DNA of 64,000 nt, taken from contig NZ_PYGI01000015.1 of assembly GCF_003014615.1 (NCBI RefSeq), positions 53,316 to 117,315 on the forward strand, in the 5' to 3' direction. How positions within the stretch are numbered: position 1 is the stretch's first letter; every line of letters starts with the position of its first letter. A program made the translations under genes and the position numbers. The DNA comes from Marinobacterium halophilum. Lineage in GTDB: Bacteria > Pseudomonadota > Gammaproteobacteria > Pseudomonadales > Balneatricaceae. Below are positions 17,526 to 25,877 of the stretch, in pieces. The notes beneath the pieces were generated by a model that had not been told where the DNA came from, ran no database searches, and saw nothing but the letters and a program-made list of their open reading frames with translations.

Positions 17526-18539
17526 ATGACTTTGAAACTGACCGTTGTTGATCAATCCCCTGTACAGGGCTTGCCAAGTAACACCTCCCCCGTGGCACTG
17601 ACGGTTGATCTGGCACGCGCCTGTGATCGCCTCGGCTACCACCGCTACTGGCTGGCCGAGCACCACAACAGCATCAACTTTGCAGGCCCTTGCCCCGAAA
17701 TTCTTATCAGCCATATCGCCAGCGTAACTGAGCGCATTCGCGTCGGCAGTGGCGGTGTCATGCTGACGCACTATAGCCCCTACAAAGTAGCCGAGCAGTT
17801 CAGCATGCTGGAAACCCTTTACCCAGGCCGTATCGATCTCGGCATTGGCCGCGCCCCCGGGGGTGATGCTCTCGCCTCACACGCCCTTGCGTATCCGGCC
17901 CAACCCGGGCTGGAAGACTACGCCGAACAGGCGTGGCTACTGCAACATTTGCTGCACAATACCCTGCCTGGTAGTCACGCGTACAAAGGCCTGCAGGTGA
18001 TGCCGGGGCAACCGACTGCGCCTGCAACCTGGATGCTGGGTTCCAGTGGCGGCAGCGCCGGGCTGGCCGGACAGATCGGCATGAAAATGACCCTCGCCCT
18101 GTTTATCAGCCCTGAGCCGGCCCCACCGAGCGTGCTGACCGAATACAAGCAGGCCTGGCACAACGCTGGCCACCCTGGCGAGCCCGAAGCCAATATCGCA
18201 GTGGCTGCACTCTGTGCCGACAGCCGTGAGGAAGCAGAATATCTTGCAGCCCCTGCCGTGTACTGGAAGGTGAAAGCTTTCCGTCAGGGGGTTCGTGAAG
18301 TGGTCAAAGCACCCGACGAGGCATTGCGTCTGAAAGAACAACTGAGCGCATCCGACAAGGCTTTCTTCGATGCGGTATTGAACTCGATGATTCTGGGTAC
18401 AGCCGAAGAATGTGCCGAGCAGATCAGCCACGTGGCCGATCGGTACCAATCCGATGAGGTCGGTATTGTGACGGTCACCCATGATTATCAGCACCGGTTG
18501 CGCAGCTATAAGCAATTGGCAAACGTGCTGATCGGTTAG
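17526..18539 (+). CDS. Luciferase-like (LLM class) flavin-dependent oxidoreductase
   Basis: A 337-residue TIM-barrel flavoprotein related to bacterial luciferase alpha-like proteins of the MsnO8 group. Characteristic stretches are LKLTVVDQSPV, RYWLAEHHN, GSGGVMLTHYSPYKVAEQF and GRIDLGIGRAPGGD. It would use reduced FMN from a separate reductase; the substrate cannot be told from sequence. It lies directly behind the ABM-domain gene, and both may belong to the LysR-controlled unit. Confidence 0.85.
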   Translation: MTLKLTVVDQSPVQGLPSNTSPVALTVDLARACDRLGYHRYWLAEHHNSINFAGPCPEILISHIASVTERIRVGSGGVMLTHYSPYKVAEQFSMLETLYPGRIDLGIGRAPGGDALASHALAYPAQPGLEDYAEQAWLLQHLLHNTLPGSHAYKGLQVMPGQPTAPATWMLGSSGGSAGLAGQIGMKMTLALFISPEPAPPSVLTEYKQAWHNAGHPGEPEANIAVAALCADSREEAEYLAAPAVYWKVKAFRQGVREVVKAPDEALRLKEQLSASDKAFFDAVLNSMILGTAEECAEQISHVADRYQSDEVGIVTVTHDYQHRLRSYKQLANVLIG

Positions 18540-18597
18540 ATCCAGCCGGTTCATCATTGAATACCAGACCCGCGGTCGCTGATGAACACTTTGATTT

Positions 18598-18646
18598 GAT
18601 GACAGTCATCATCTAAGATCAAGAAAATTAGATGATGACTGTCATC
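18598..18646. promoter_or_regulatory. Double palindromic operator upstream of the MaoC-TetR operon
   Basis: Two 13-base palindromes, GATGACAGTCATC (18598-18610) and GATGACTGTCATC (18634-18646), centred 36 bases apart. They are themselves parts of a perfect 18-base inverted repeat with a 13-base spacer. The downstream operon encodes a TetR repressor, and each palindrome has the size of a TetR-family site, so autorepression through paired sites is likely. Confidence 0.7.
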
Positions 18647-18675
18647 TTAAATCATCCTCCCATTGGACCGCGACC

Positions 18676-19140
18676 GTGAGCACAGAAAATTCGTTATACT
18701 TGGAAGAGCTTGAAGTTGGGCAGGTCTTCACCAGCGCCAGCGCACAACTGGATGAGGGGCAAATAAAAGAATTTGCACACAGTTTTGACCCTCAACCCTT
18801 CCACCTGGATGACCAGGCCGCACAAAAAACCATTTTCAAAGGGCTTGCTGCCAGTGGATGGCATACTGCGGCCATCACCATGCGCCTGCTTGTCGAGGGC
18901 GGCGCACCTATCGCAGGTGGACTGATTGGTGCCGGTGTCGAAGTTACATGGCCAGCCCCCACCCGACCCGGTGACACCCTGAAAGTCGTAACCGAAGTCG
19001 TCGCAGTGACCCCGTCAAGGTCACGCCCTGACAGAGGTATCGTCACCATTCGGTCCGACACCCTCAACCAGCACGATGCCATTGTCCAGTCGATGACGTC
19101 CAAACTGGTCGTCATGCGTAGAGCCTCACCGGCCACCTGA
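18676..19140 (+). CDS. MaoC-like (R)-specific hydratase/dehydratase domain protein
   Basis: A 154-residue hot-dog-fold protein. The MaoC hydratase motif appears as EFAHSFDPQPFHLD (Asp and His of the catalytic pair), followed by GLAASGWHTAAITMRL. Such proteins hydrate enoyl-CoA or enol substrates. The start is GTG 18676; the double operator lies 30-80 bases upstream. A TetR gene follows after 9 bases, so the pair is an autoregulated unit. The substrate is unknown. Confidence 0.82.
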   Translation: MSTENSLYLEELEVGQVFTSASAQLDEGQIKEFAHSFDPQPFHLDDQAAQKTIFKGLAASGWHTAAITMRLLVEGGAPIAGGLIGAGVEVTWPAPTRPGDTLKVVTEVVAVTPSRSRPDRGIVTIRSDTLNQHDAIVQSMTSKLVVMRRASPAT

Positions 19141-19149
19141 GGCACTGCC

Positions 19150-19743
19150 ATGAAAACAAGCCGCGAAACGACTGCTCGTAACCGTGCCAAGATACTGGGC
19201 ATCGCAGGCCAGCTGTTTCGAGAACGAGGGCTTGACGGGGTCAGTGTGGCAGAGATCATGGCGAGCGCCGGTCTTACACACGGGGGCTTCTACAGGTATT
19301 TTGCCTCCAAGGAAGCACTGGCTGCTGAGGCATGTAGCCTTGTCGCCCAACAAACAGAAACGGACTGGCATACTGCACGCGATACAGATGCAGAGGATGG
19401 ATTGGCTGTGCTGCTCAGTCGCTACCTCACCGCTGAGCACCGGGACTCGGCAGCGACAGGCTGTATCTACGCTGCACTGGGCTGTGAAGTGGGCCGCTCC
19501 AGCGATGACATGTTGCACCAGATTTTTGCCGAAGGGCTGGAGGGCTTGTTGGGGATTTTAACTGAAGCCAGCCCAGAACCCTCTGCTACAGAGCGGCGGC
19601 GCGCGGCCATCGGCCGTCTCTCAAGCCTTGCCGGCGCACTGATGCTGGCGCGGGCAACGAAAGGCACGGAGCTATCCGACCAAATCCTGGCAGAAACACG
19701 CCACTGGCTGGAGTCTATCCAGACACCTCCCCCAACGCCGTGA
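19150..19743 (+). CDS. TetR-family transcriptional repressor
   Basis: A 197-residue regulator: the N-terminal DNA-binding helices read ILGIAGQLFRERGLDGVSV, EIMASAGLTHGGFYRYF and SKEALAAE; the rest is a helical effector domain with the LTEASPEPS linker. The Cys-containing TGCIYAALGCEVG stretch resembles YxaF/LmrA-type TetR regulators. It is co-transcribed with the MaoC-like gene and probably binds the two GATGACnGTCATC sites upstream. Confidence 0.87.
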   Translation: MKTSRETTARNRAKILGIAGQLFRERGLDGVSVAEIMASAGLTHGGFYRYFASKEALAAEACSLVAQQTETDWHTARDTDAEDGLAVLLSRYLTAEHRDSAATGCIYAALGCEVGRSSDDMLHQIFAEGLEGLLGILTEASPEPSATERRRAAIGRLSSLAGALMLARATKGTELSDQILAETRHWLESIQTPPPTP

Positions 19744-19766
19744 TACTTCAGTTAAGGAGAGACACC

Positions 19767-19838
19767 ATGCATACAAGGAACCCTGTGCCACCGAAGGACT
19801 GCCTCAATGTGACTGCCTCACACAGCCATGCACATTGA
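19767..19838 (+). CDS. Possible 23-residue leader or remnant peptide
   Basis: A short frame MHTRNPVPPKDC... ending SHSHAH, with a good AAGGAGAG site 5-6 bases upstream of its ATG. It lies between the TetR gene and azlC. It may be a leader peptide, a remnant or chance; no homologue is recognised. Confidence 0.2.
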   Translation: MHTRNPVPPKDCLNVTASHSHAH

Positions 19839-19907
19839 CCAGTGCGAAATCCTGACCGCCACGTTCATCATAGTGCCCCAAAAAGCCGGATATAAAAGGA
19901 GTAAGCC

Positions 19908-20624
19908 ATGTCTGGCGTCAAGACAGAACTGCATCAACTGAACACTCGACTGGTCTGGCAAGGATTCAAGCAGCTGGTTCCCATTGCCGTCTTTGTCATC
20001 GCATTCGGCATCGCTTTTGGCTTGGCAGCAACGCAAGCCGAGCTGAGCGGCTCGATGATTGTGGTTATGAGCACATTGGTTTTCGCCGGTGCGTCGCAGT
20101 TTGCTGCACTGGAGCTTTGGGGGCCTCAGGTACCGCTTTTCACCTTGCTGATCACGGTGTTTGCGATCAACGCCCGACACTTGCTGATGGGGGCGACGCT
20201 GTACCCTTGGCTACACCATCTTTCACCGGCAAAACGCTATAGCGTTATGCTCGTTGCATCTGATGCCAACTGGGCGATGTCAATACAGGCCTTTAGCCGG
20301 GGGCAGCCGGGTTTTGGACTTTTACTGGGCGGCGGTCTCGCCCTCTGGTCATTCTGGGTTTTCGGTACCTGGCTGGGAATCTACTTTGGTGGAGCTATTC
20401 AAGACCCCATGAGTCTTGGGCTGGACATGGTGATGGGGTGTTTCCTTCTGGCCATGGTTGTAGGCGGTGAAAAGAACCTCCGCATGCTGTTGATCTGGAC
20501 CATCGCAGCGGCATCATCACTCATGGCTTACCGGTACTTGCCTGATAACAGCCACGTGCTTGTCGGTGCGCTCGCAGGCGGCGTTGTTGGTCTCTTTTGG
20601 ATGGAGCAAAGCCATGAACATTGA
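19908..20624 (+). CDS. azlC: AzlC-family branched-chain amino acid exporter, large subunit
   Basis: A 238-residue inner-membrane protein with about seven hydrophobic segments. AzlC/YgaZ landmarks are PIAVFVIAFGIAFGLAAT, MSTLVFAGASQFAALELWG and FAINARHLLMGATLYPWL. With its small partner AzlD it exports branched-chain amino acids or similar compounds. ATG 19908 is preceded by AAGGAGTAAG. The stop overlaps the azlD start by 11 bases. Confidence 0.9.
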   Translation: MSGVKTELHQLNTRLVWQGFKQLVPIAVFVIAFGIAFGLAATQAELSGSMIVVMSTLVFAGASQFAALELWGPQVPLFTLLITVFAINARHLLMGATLYPWLHHLSPAKRYSVMLVASDANWAMSIQAFSRGQPGFGLLLGGGLALWSFWVFGTWLGIYFGGAIQDPMSLGLDMVMGCFLLAMVVGGEKNLRMLLIWTIAAASSLMAYRYLPDNSHVLVGALAGGVVGLFWMEQSHEH

Positions 20625-20922
20625 TACAGCCGGGCTGGGCACACTGGGCGTTATTCTGGCCATGGCCCTCGTGACCTTGGCGACCCGCTGGGGAGGTGTC
20701 TTCGTCATGTCTTTCGTGCCCATCAGCTACCGCGTGAAGCAATTTATCAATGCGATGTCCGGCTCGGTGCTGGTCGCCATTCTGGCCCCCATGGCCCTGA
20801 ACGGTGATAATGGTGCCCGCCTCGCCTTGCTAACAACTGCGATCACCATGCTGGTGGTAAAAAAACCATTGCCTGCCATTGCCGCCGGGGTATTGGCGGC
20901 AGCAATGTTCAGGCAGCTCTGA
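20614..20922 (+). CDS. azlD: AzlD-family transporter, small subunit
   Basis: A 102-residue membrane protein with three to four hydrophobic helices (LGVILAMALVTLATRWGG and AMSGSVLVAILAPMAL) and the family PISYRVKQFINAMSGS segment. ATG 20614 lies inside the end of azlC; the longer open frame from 20560 is entirely within azlC. It forms the exporter with AzlC (YgaZ/YgaH type). Confidence 0.88.
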   Translation: MNIDTAGLGTLGVILAMALVTLATRWGGVFVMSFVPISYRVKQFINAMSGSVLVAILAPMALNGDNGARLALLTTAITMLVVKKPLPAIAAGVLAAAMFRQL

Positions 20923-21013
20923 TCTACTCCAGCACCCACAGGCCTTGGGGACTCACCCAATAAGCCCTGCAACCGTGGCACAGGGTTGGCGAGCTTCCCT
21001 GCTTTACAGAGGG

Positions 21014-21934
21014 TCAGCCAACGAAGCCCTTCTGCAATGCCCCCAAACTATCCTTCAACATCTGTTGCTGTTCGGCATTGAGGCAAGACATGGCCTGCTG
21101 CTCATGCTCGATCGCCTTATCCAGTAACCGGGTGGCCAGGTGCTGGCCCTTCTCGGTCAGACGGAAGTTCTCGTCAGCGACCAATAACAGGCCCTTGTCC
21201 TGTAACCACTCGCCAGTCTCAGCCAGCTCTTTCAATGGCTGGGACACAAAACGACTGATCTTTTCGGGAGCCATTGGCTCACCATTGGCCAGTAGGGTGA
21301 GCAGACGCCACTCTTCTGCCGTGACACCGAAATGACTCAGCTGTGGATAGAAGTCCGCTGCATACGCATTCAACGTCTGGCGCAACTGGTACAACAGATA
21401 GTCACCCAGGAACCCCCGCGCCGCCAACGATTCAGTCGGAGCCTGCGCAGCAGGGTGGGTTTCCGGTATAGCGTAGCGGCCATTGTGAAAAACCAGCGAG
21501 CTTACAGTATCGGCATAGCCATACTCAGTCACTTCACCAACGATGATGAAATGATCCCCCCCTTCGTAAACTTCCCAGGTATTACAGGCAAACCAGGCGG
21601 CAGCACCCGGTAATAGAGGTGCACCGTTGGCACAGTCCTGCGTCTCGACATCCGCGAATTTGTCCTCGCCGCGACGGGCGAAATTATTGGACAGATCTAC
21701 CTGATCGTTACGCAGTACGTTGATGGCAAAGCTCTTGCCTTTGGTAAAGGCATCCAGGCTGTAAGCCCCCTTGTCGATACTCCAAAGCACCAGTGCCGGA
21801 TCTATCGACAGGGTATTGAAACTGCTCGCGGTCATGCCAACCGGGTTGCCATCAGCATTACGCGTCGTAATAACAGTTACACCGGTGGGGAACTTGCCCA
21901 GCGCCCGGCGAAAATCTTTCGGATCAAATGACAT
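21014..21934 (-). CDS. iacG: NADH:flavin reductase of the indole-acetate monooxygenase, with C-terminal MarR-like domain
   Basis: Flavin reductase of 306 residues supplying reduced flavin to the IacA oxygenase. Residues 1-165 are a flavin-reductase-like split barrel (LGKFPTGVTVITT, GMTASSFNTLSIDPALVLWS, KSFAINVL). Residues from about 185 form a winged-helix, MarR-like domain (LLYQLRQTLNAYAADFYPQL, TAEEWRLLTLLANG). The same two-domain plan is known from the C1 reductase of Acinetobacter p-hydroxyphenylacetate hydroxylase, where the extra domain makes activity depend on the aromatic substrate. It starts 15 bases after the catechol dioxygenase stop and ends the operon. Confidence 0.85.
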   Translation of the reverse strand: MSFDPKDFRRALGKFPTGVTVITTRNADGNPVGMTASSFNTLSIDPALVLWSIDKGAYSLDAFTKGKSFAINVLRNDQVDLSNNFARRGEDKFADVETQDCANGAPLLPGAAAWFACNTWEVYEGGDHFIIVGEVTEYGYADTVSSLVFHNGRYAIPETHPAAQAPTESLAARGFLGDYLLYQLRQTLNAYAADFYPQLSHFGVTAEEWRLLTLLANGEPMAPEKISRFVSQPLKELAETGEWLQDKGLLLVADENFRLTEKGQHLATRLLDKAIEHEQQAMSCLNAEQQQMLKDSLGALQKGFVG

Positions 21935-21949
21935 CGAAATTCTCCAGCA

Positions 21950-22873
21950 TCAGGTCAAGACAGTCAGGAAACGCTCATTAAGCTGACGATCATGGTAGAA
22001 GATCGCCTTGCCCAGTTTGTCCGCATCCCAAGTGATTGGCTCGTGGTCCGGATAGAAATAATCACCACCGCAAAACACCTCGTTGCGATTGCCGGACGGA
22101 TCGAAGAAGTAGATCGTCTGGCCATGGGTAATACCGTGACGGGTCGGGCCGATGTCGATGGAGGTATCAGTCATGGATATCAGGTCACCTGCGCGCAGTA
22201 CATCTTCCCATGTTTCCAGAAAAAAGGAGGCGTGGTGGAACTTGCCCGGCTCCGGGTGATCGATGAAGGCGATGTCGTGTGCCTTCATGCTGGTGGTCAG
22301 GAACTGTGCCACACGCTTGCCGTCCGGCGTCATCACCTGCTCACACAGATCAAAGCCAAGCACTTCACAGAACAGATCCAGCGTCTTGTCGAGTTCGGGC
22401 CCATACAGAAGGCAATGATCGAAGCGCTGTGCCTTCATGCCCTTGAGGTCACGCGGCCAGGCTTCAGGATTGTGATTGCCAACGCCATAACGGCCGGTCT
22501 GTTCCTTGGTCGCAAACAGCTCAAAGTGATGCCCGGTCGGGGCCTGAAAACGGATGCGACGACCACAACCCTTCAGTTCACCGGCAGGAATGGACTCGAC
22601 CTCGCAACCATACGCGACAAGCTCACCATGCAACCGCTCCAACACCGCTTCGCTGAGCACCTTAAAGCTCATGAAGTCCATGCCCGGGCGGTCTGCTTCT
22701 CGTAGCACGACCGAAAACTTGTCCACTTCAGTCCAGCCTTTCAGGTAGACGCGACCTTGATCATCACGGTCCATTTCGATCAAGCCCATCAGCTCTATGT
22801 AGTGCTGCAGGGCGTCATCCAGATCCAGCACTCGAAGCTGAACATGTCCGGGACGCATTACACCTTTTTTCAT
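21950..22873 (-). CDS. Catechol 2,3-dioxygenase (copy 2), inside the iac operon
   Basis: Extradiol dioxygenase of 307 residues, closely similar to copy 1 over its whole length. Fe(II) ligands His153, His214 and Glu265 and active-site His199, His246 and Tyr255 are all kept. It cleaves catechol, the end product of the Iac enzymes, to 2-hydroxymuconic semialdehyde. It follows the TRAP permease gene by 39 bases and precedes iacG. Known iac loci send catechol to ortho cleavage by cat genes; ring cleavage by an enzyme within the operon is unusual. Preference among substituted catechols cannot be read from sequence. Confidence 0.94.
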   Translation of the reverse strand: MKKGVMRPGHVQLRVLDLDDALQHYIELMGLIEMDRDDQGRVYLKGWTEVDKFSVVLREADRPGMDFMSFKVLSEAVLERLHGELVAYGCEVESIPAGELKGCGRRIRFQAPTGHHFELFATKEQTGRYGVGNHNPEAWPRDLKGMKAQRFDHCLLYGPELDKTLDLFCEVLGFDLCEQVMTPDGKRVAQFLTTSMKAHDIAFIDHPEPGKFHHASFFLETWEDVLRAGDLISMTDTSIDIGPTRHGITHGQTIYFFDPSGNRNEVFCGGDYFYPDHEPITWDADKLGKAIFYHDRQLNERFLTVLT

Positions 22874-22912
22874 TGGGTCACCTCTTCATTATTGTTATTT
22901 TGCGACGCTTAC

Positions 22913-24229
22913 TCAGCCGACAGCATGTGGCAGCATCAGTGACAGTGATGGAATCGTGACGATCAAGACCAAACGGACAATATCCGCCAGCCAGAATGGC
23001 GTTACACCACGGAAGATGGTCGACAGCTTCACATCAGGAACCACACCTCTGAGCACAAACACATTCATCCCCACTGGTGGTGTGATCAGGCTGATCTCAG
23101 TCACGACGACCACCAGGATGCCGAACCAAACGAGGTCAAACCCCATCGCGTCCACCATCGGATAAAACACCGGCACCGTCAGCAGGATCATGGACATGCT
23201 CTCAAGCACACAGCCCAGCAGCAGGTACACGCCAATCAGTATCAAGATCACCATGAACGGGCTGAAGCCCTGCTCCATCACCCAATCCTTGAGCAACATC
23301 GGCATGCCGGTGAGATTAATGAAGTTGGAAAAAATCACCGCTCCGATCACCAGGAAAAACAGCATGGCGGTGGTACGCGCCGCATGACTGAGTGAACGAT
23401 TGAACATCTGGAAGCTGAGTTTGCCGCTGAACAACGCGATCAGAAAGGCACCCGAGGCTCCTATCCCCGCCGCTTCGGTCGGCGTGAAGATGCCCGCATA
23501 GATCCCTCCCATGACGATGATGAAGATCAGGTTGATGCCCCAGATCCCCTTCATGGAAATCAACCGTTCCTTCCAGCTCGAACGGTTGCCTGCCGGACCA
23601 ATGCCCGGTTTCAGGCGTACAGCGCATGCCACAGCCGCCATATAGAGGATCACGCCAATCAGCCCCGGTATCAAACCGGCAATGAACAGTTGGCCTATAT
23701 CCGTTTCGGTCATCAGGCCATAGATCACCAGAATAACGCTGGGGGGTATCAAAATCCCCAGGGTGCCTCCGGCTGCGATCGCACCGGTAGCAAGGCTGTC
23801 GTCATACTTGAACTCGCGCATCGACGGCATAGCCACTTTGGACATGGTCGCTGCGGTTGCCATAGAGCTGCCGCACACGGCCGAGAAGGCACCGCAGGAC
23901 ACCACGGTTGCCAGTGCCAAACCACCCTTGAAATGTCCCAGGAACGCATTGGCCGCACGGTACAATTCCTTCGACATGCCTGATTCGGTAATCAGGTTGC
24001 CCATCAGCAGGAACAGTGGCACGACTGACAAACCATACGCCAAACCGGTATCAAACGCGGTCGATGCAATCATGTTGAGTGCGCTATCCCAGCCGCGCGG
24101 GTTGCCGTATTCGATCTGCTGCATCAGCGCAAAGCCGATAACACCCACGACCCCCATGGCAATCCCCAGCGGGATCCGTACCAGAATCAGCACCATGAGT
24201 GCTGCAAAGCCGATCAGACTCGCCTCCAT
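22913..24229 (-). CDS. dctM: TRAP transporter large permease subunit (DctM)
   Basis: Inner-membrane subunit of 438 residues with about twelve helices, carrying the substrate channel. DctM landmarks include MLKRL-free start ASLIGFAALMVLILVRIPLG, PLFLLMGNLI, GGTLGILIPPSVILVIYG, and TPTEAAGIGA. It needs the DctQ and DctP partners encoded just upstream; its start overlaps the dctQ stop by one base (TAATG). TRAP importers use a sodium gradient to bring in organic acids. Its place in the iac operon suggests indole-3-acetate or a related aromatic acid as cargo (inference). Confidence 0.92.
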   Translation of the reverse strand: MEASLIGFAALMVLILVRIPLGIAMGVVGVIGFALMQQIEYGNPRGWDSALNMIASTAFDTGLAYGLSVVPLFLLMGNLITESGMSKELYRAANAFLGHFKGGLALATVVSCGAFSAVCGSSMATAATMSKVAMPSMREFKYDDSLATGAIAAGGTLGILIPPSVILVIYGLMTETDIGQLFIAGLIPGLIGVILYMAAVACAVRLKPGIGPAGNRSSWKERLISMKGIWGINLIFIIVMGGIYAGIFTPTEAAGIGASGAFLIALFSGKLSFQMFNRSLSHAARTTAMLFFLVIGAVIFSNFINLTGMPMLLKDWVMEQGFSPFMVILILIGVYLLLGCVLESMSMILLTVPVFYPMVDAMGFDLVWFGILVVVVTEISLITPPVGMNVFVLRGVVPDVKLSTIFRGVTPFWLADIVRLVLIVTIPSLSLMLPHAVG

Positions 24230-24750
24230 TACTGCTTACCTCCTGAGGTCTTGTCAGTACGCTTGAACAGCAGCTGCAGGCATAACGTCAACGTTGCCAG
24301 CGAGGTGGTGCCTGCCATCAGAAATCCGAGCCAGGCATAAGGTATTTGCAGTACAGCCGTTGTATCTTCATAGCGATACACTTTGAAAGCGTGCTTCCAG
24401 AGCATCCAACTGAATATTGCGAATGCCAGTATGTTGACCAGTGCAATCAGCCATTCCTGAACCACTTGAGCACGAGGACCAAATGCTGAGTCCATAATAT
24501 CGACCGCGACATGTCCGTTCTCCGCCGTAATCAGCGGCAAACCCAGGAAAATCACGGCCGCCAGCATCAGTTCGGTCAGCTCGAAAGCACCGGTCACTGG
24601 CGCTGAAAACAGGTAACGGCCAAGGACATCGACCAGGGTCAGCGCCATCATCAGAAACATGACAATGGCAGCGGTGCCGCTCAGCAGATGCTGAACAGCA
24701 CGCTCACCCCGATGGACCCAGCTTACTGCAGGATTTAAAGTTGAATTCAT
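24229..24750 (-). CDS. dctQ: TRAP transporter small permease subunit (DctQ)
   Basis: A 173-residue membrane protein with four hydrophobic helices and the DctQ pattern (ALTLVDVLGRYLFSAPVTGAFELTELM in overlapping parts, then LPLITAENGHVAVDIMD). It stabilises and completes the DctM channel. It is translationally coupled to dctM and begins 11 bases after the dctP stop. Confidence 0.9.
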   Translation of the reverse strand: MNSTLNPAVSWVHRGERAVQHLLSGTAAIVMFLMMALTLVDVLGRYLFSAPVTGAFELTELMLAAVIFLGLPLITAENGHVAVDIMDSAFGPRAQVVQEWLIALVNILAFAIFSWMLWKHAFKVYRYEDTTAVLQIPYAWLGFLMAGTTSLATLTLCLQLLFKRTDKTSGGKQ

Positions 24751-24761
24751 CGGATCACCTG

Positions 24762-25790
24762 TCAGCGTGACTGGGCCACGTCCTGCTGTTTGCTATGCTC
24801 GCGGAAGGCCTTCAATGCAGCTTCGCCATCAACCCCTAAAGACGCGGCTGTTTTCAGCCATTGCGCTTCCATCGGCGCACTCGCATTACGAATTTCTTGC
24901 AGGAATGCTGCATCAGCGGTCACGACTTCGTTGCCGTTGGCCTTGATTGATTCCAGCCCTTGGGCGTCCTGTGTATCCCACATTTTTCCAGCCAAGTGAG
25001 CAAAAGCCTCGCCCGATACGGATTCAATTGCTTGCTGATCTTCTTCCGACAGATCGGCAAAGCGGTCACGGTTCATGACCAAAAAGAAGCTGAAGTTGTA
25101 CAAACCATCCGGCACCAGGGTGGTGTGGGTGGTTTTGTTCTGAATATTGAATGCTGGCACTGATTCCAGCGGGAAGAGAGTACCGTCGGCTACGCCACTG
25201 GACACCAGTTCATACGTACTGGATGAAGGCTTTTGCAAGGTCACTGCACCCAACTCAGTGCTAATGTCATTCATGATGCCACCACCTACACGCAGCTTCA
25301 GACCTTTAAGATCAGCAGCCGCATTCACTGTCCGCTGACTGTTGTGGATATGACCCGGACCATGCGTGAACAACCCCAGCAGTTTGACATCCTTGTGTTC
25401 ACCGGCTGGCTTCAAGTATTCGTTGTACACATTCCAGTACGCCACAGACGTGCTTTCGGCACTGTTACCCCCGAACGGAAACTCAACCATTTTGTATAGT
25501 TTGAAACGACCCGGTGTGTAACCATGGGCACTGTACGTAATATCCGCCTGACCTTCACGGGCGATATCGTAGTGAACCTTGGGGTGGCCCAACGCCGAGG
25601 GCAACATGATCACTTTAACCCGGCCGTTGGTGACTTCCTCTACACTTTCAGCCCAGGGCTTCATGACATCTTTCACCAACGGGTGACCCGATGGTAGCCA
25701 GGATGACATGGTCAAGCGGGTTTCCGCCTGTGCGGTGGATGCCAGAAGTACAATCGTTGCAGAAGCTGCAACACGGAGGATTTTTTTCAT
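24762..25790 (-). CDS. dctP: TRAP transporter periplasmic binding protein (DctP type), probable indole-acetate binder
   Basis: A 342-residue solute-binding protein. ATG 25790 (MKKILRVAASATIVLLASTA) begins a signal peptide cleaved near AQA-ET. The mature part shows the family pattern WLPSGHPLVKDVMKPWAESVE, a central LKGLKLRVGGG with the conserved Arg that usually salt-bridges a carboxylate, and LFPLESVPAFN. The frame is open back to 25853 but lacks sense there. As the first TRAP gene, placed between iacF and dctQM, it likely determines uptake of the operon's substrate. Indole-3-acetate is my inference; no ligand can be proved. Confidence 0.88.
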   Translation of the reverse strand: MKKILRVAASATIVLLASTAQAETRLTMSSWLPSGHPLVKDVMKPWAESVEEVTNGRVKVIMLPSALGHPKVHYDIAREGQADITYSAHGYTPGRFKLYKMVEFPFGGNSAESTSVAYWNVYNEYLKPAGEHKDVKLLGLFTHGPGHIHNSQRTVNAAADLKGLKLRVGGGIMNDISTELGAVTLQKPSSSTYELVSSGVADGTLFPLESVPAFNIQNKTTHTTLVPDGLYNFSFFLVMNRDRFADLSEEDQQAIESVSGEAFAHLAGKMWDTQDAQGLESIKANGNEVVTADAAFLQEIRNASAPMEAQWLKTAASLGVDGEAALKAFREHSKQQDVAQSR

Positions 25791-25877
25791 TGTTATTCTC
25801 CCGTTTTCAGTTTGGTTCCGGTCTGAACCGGCGTCCCGCCACAGCACATCCATGGCAGGCCTGACAGCACACGATCT

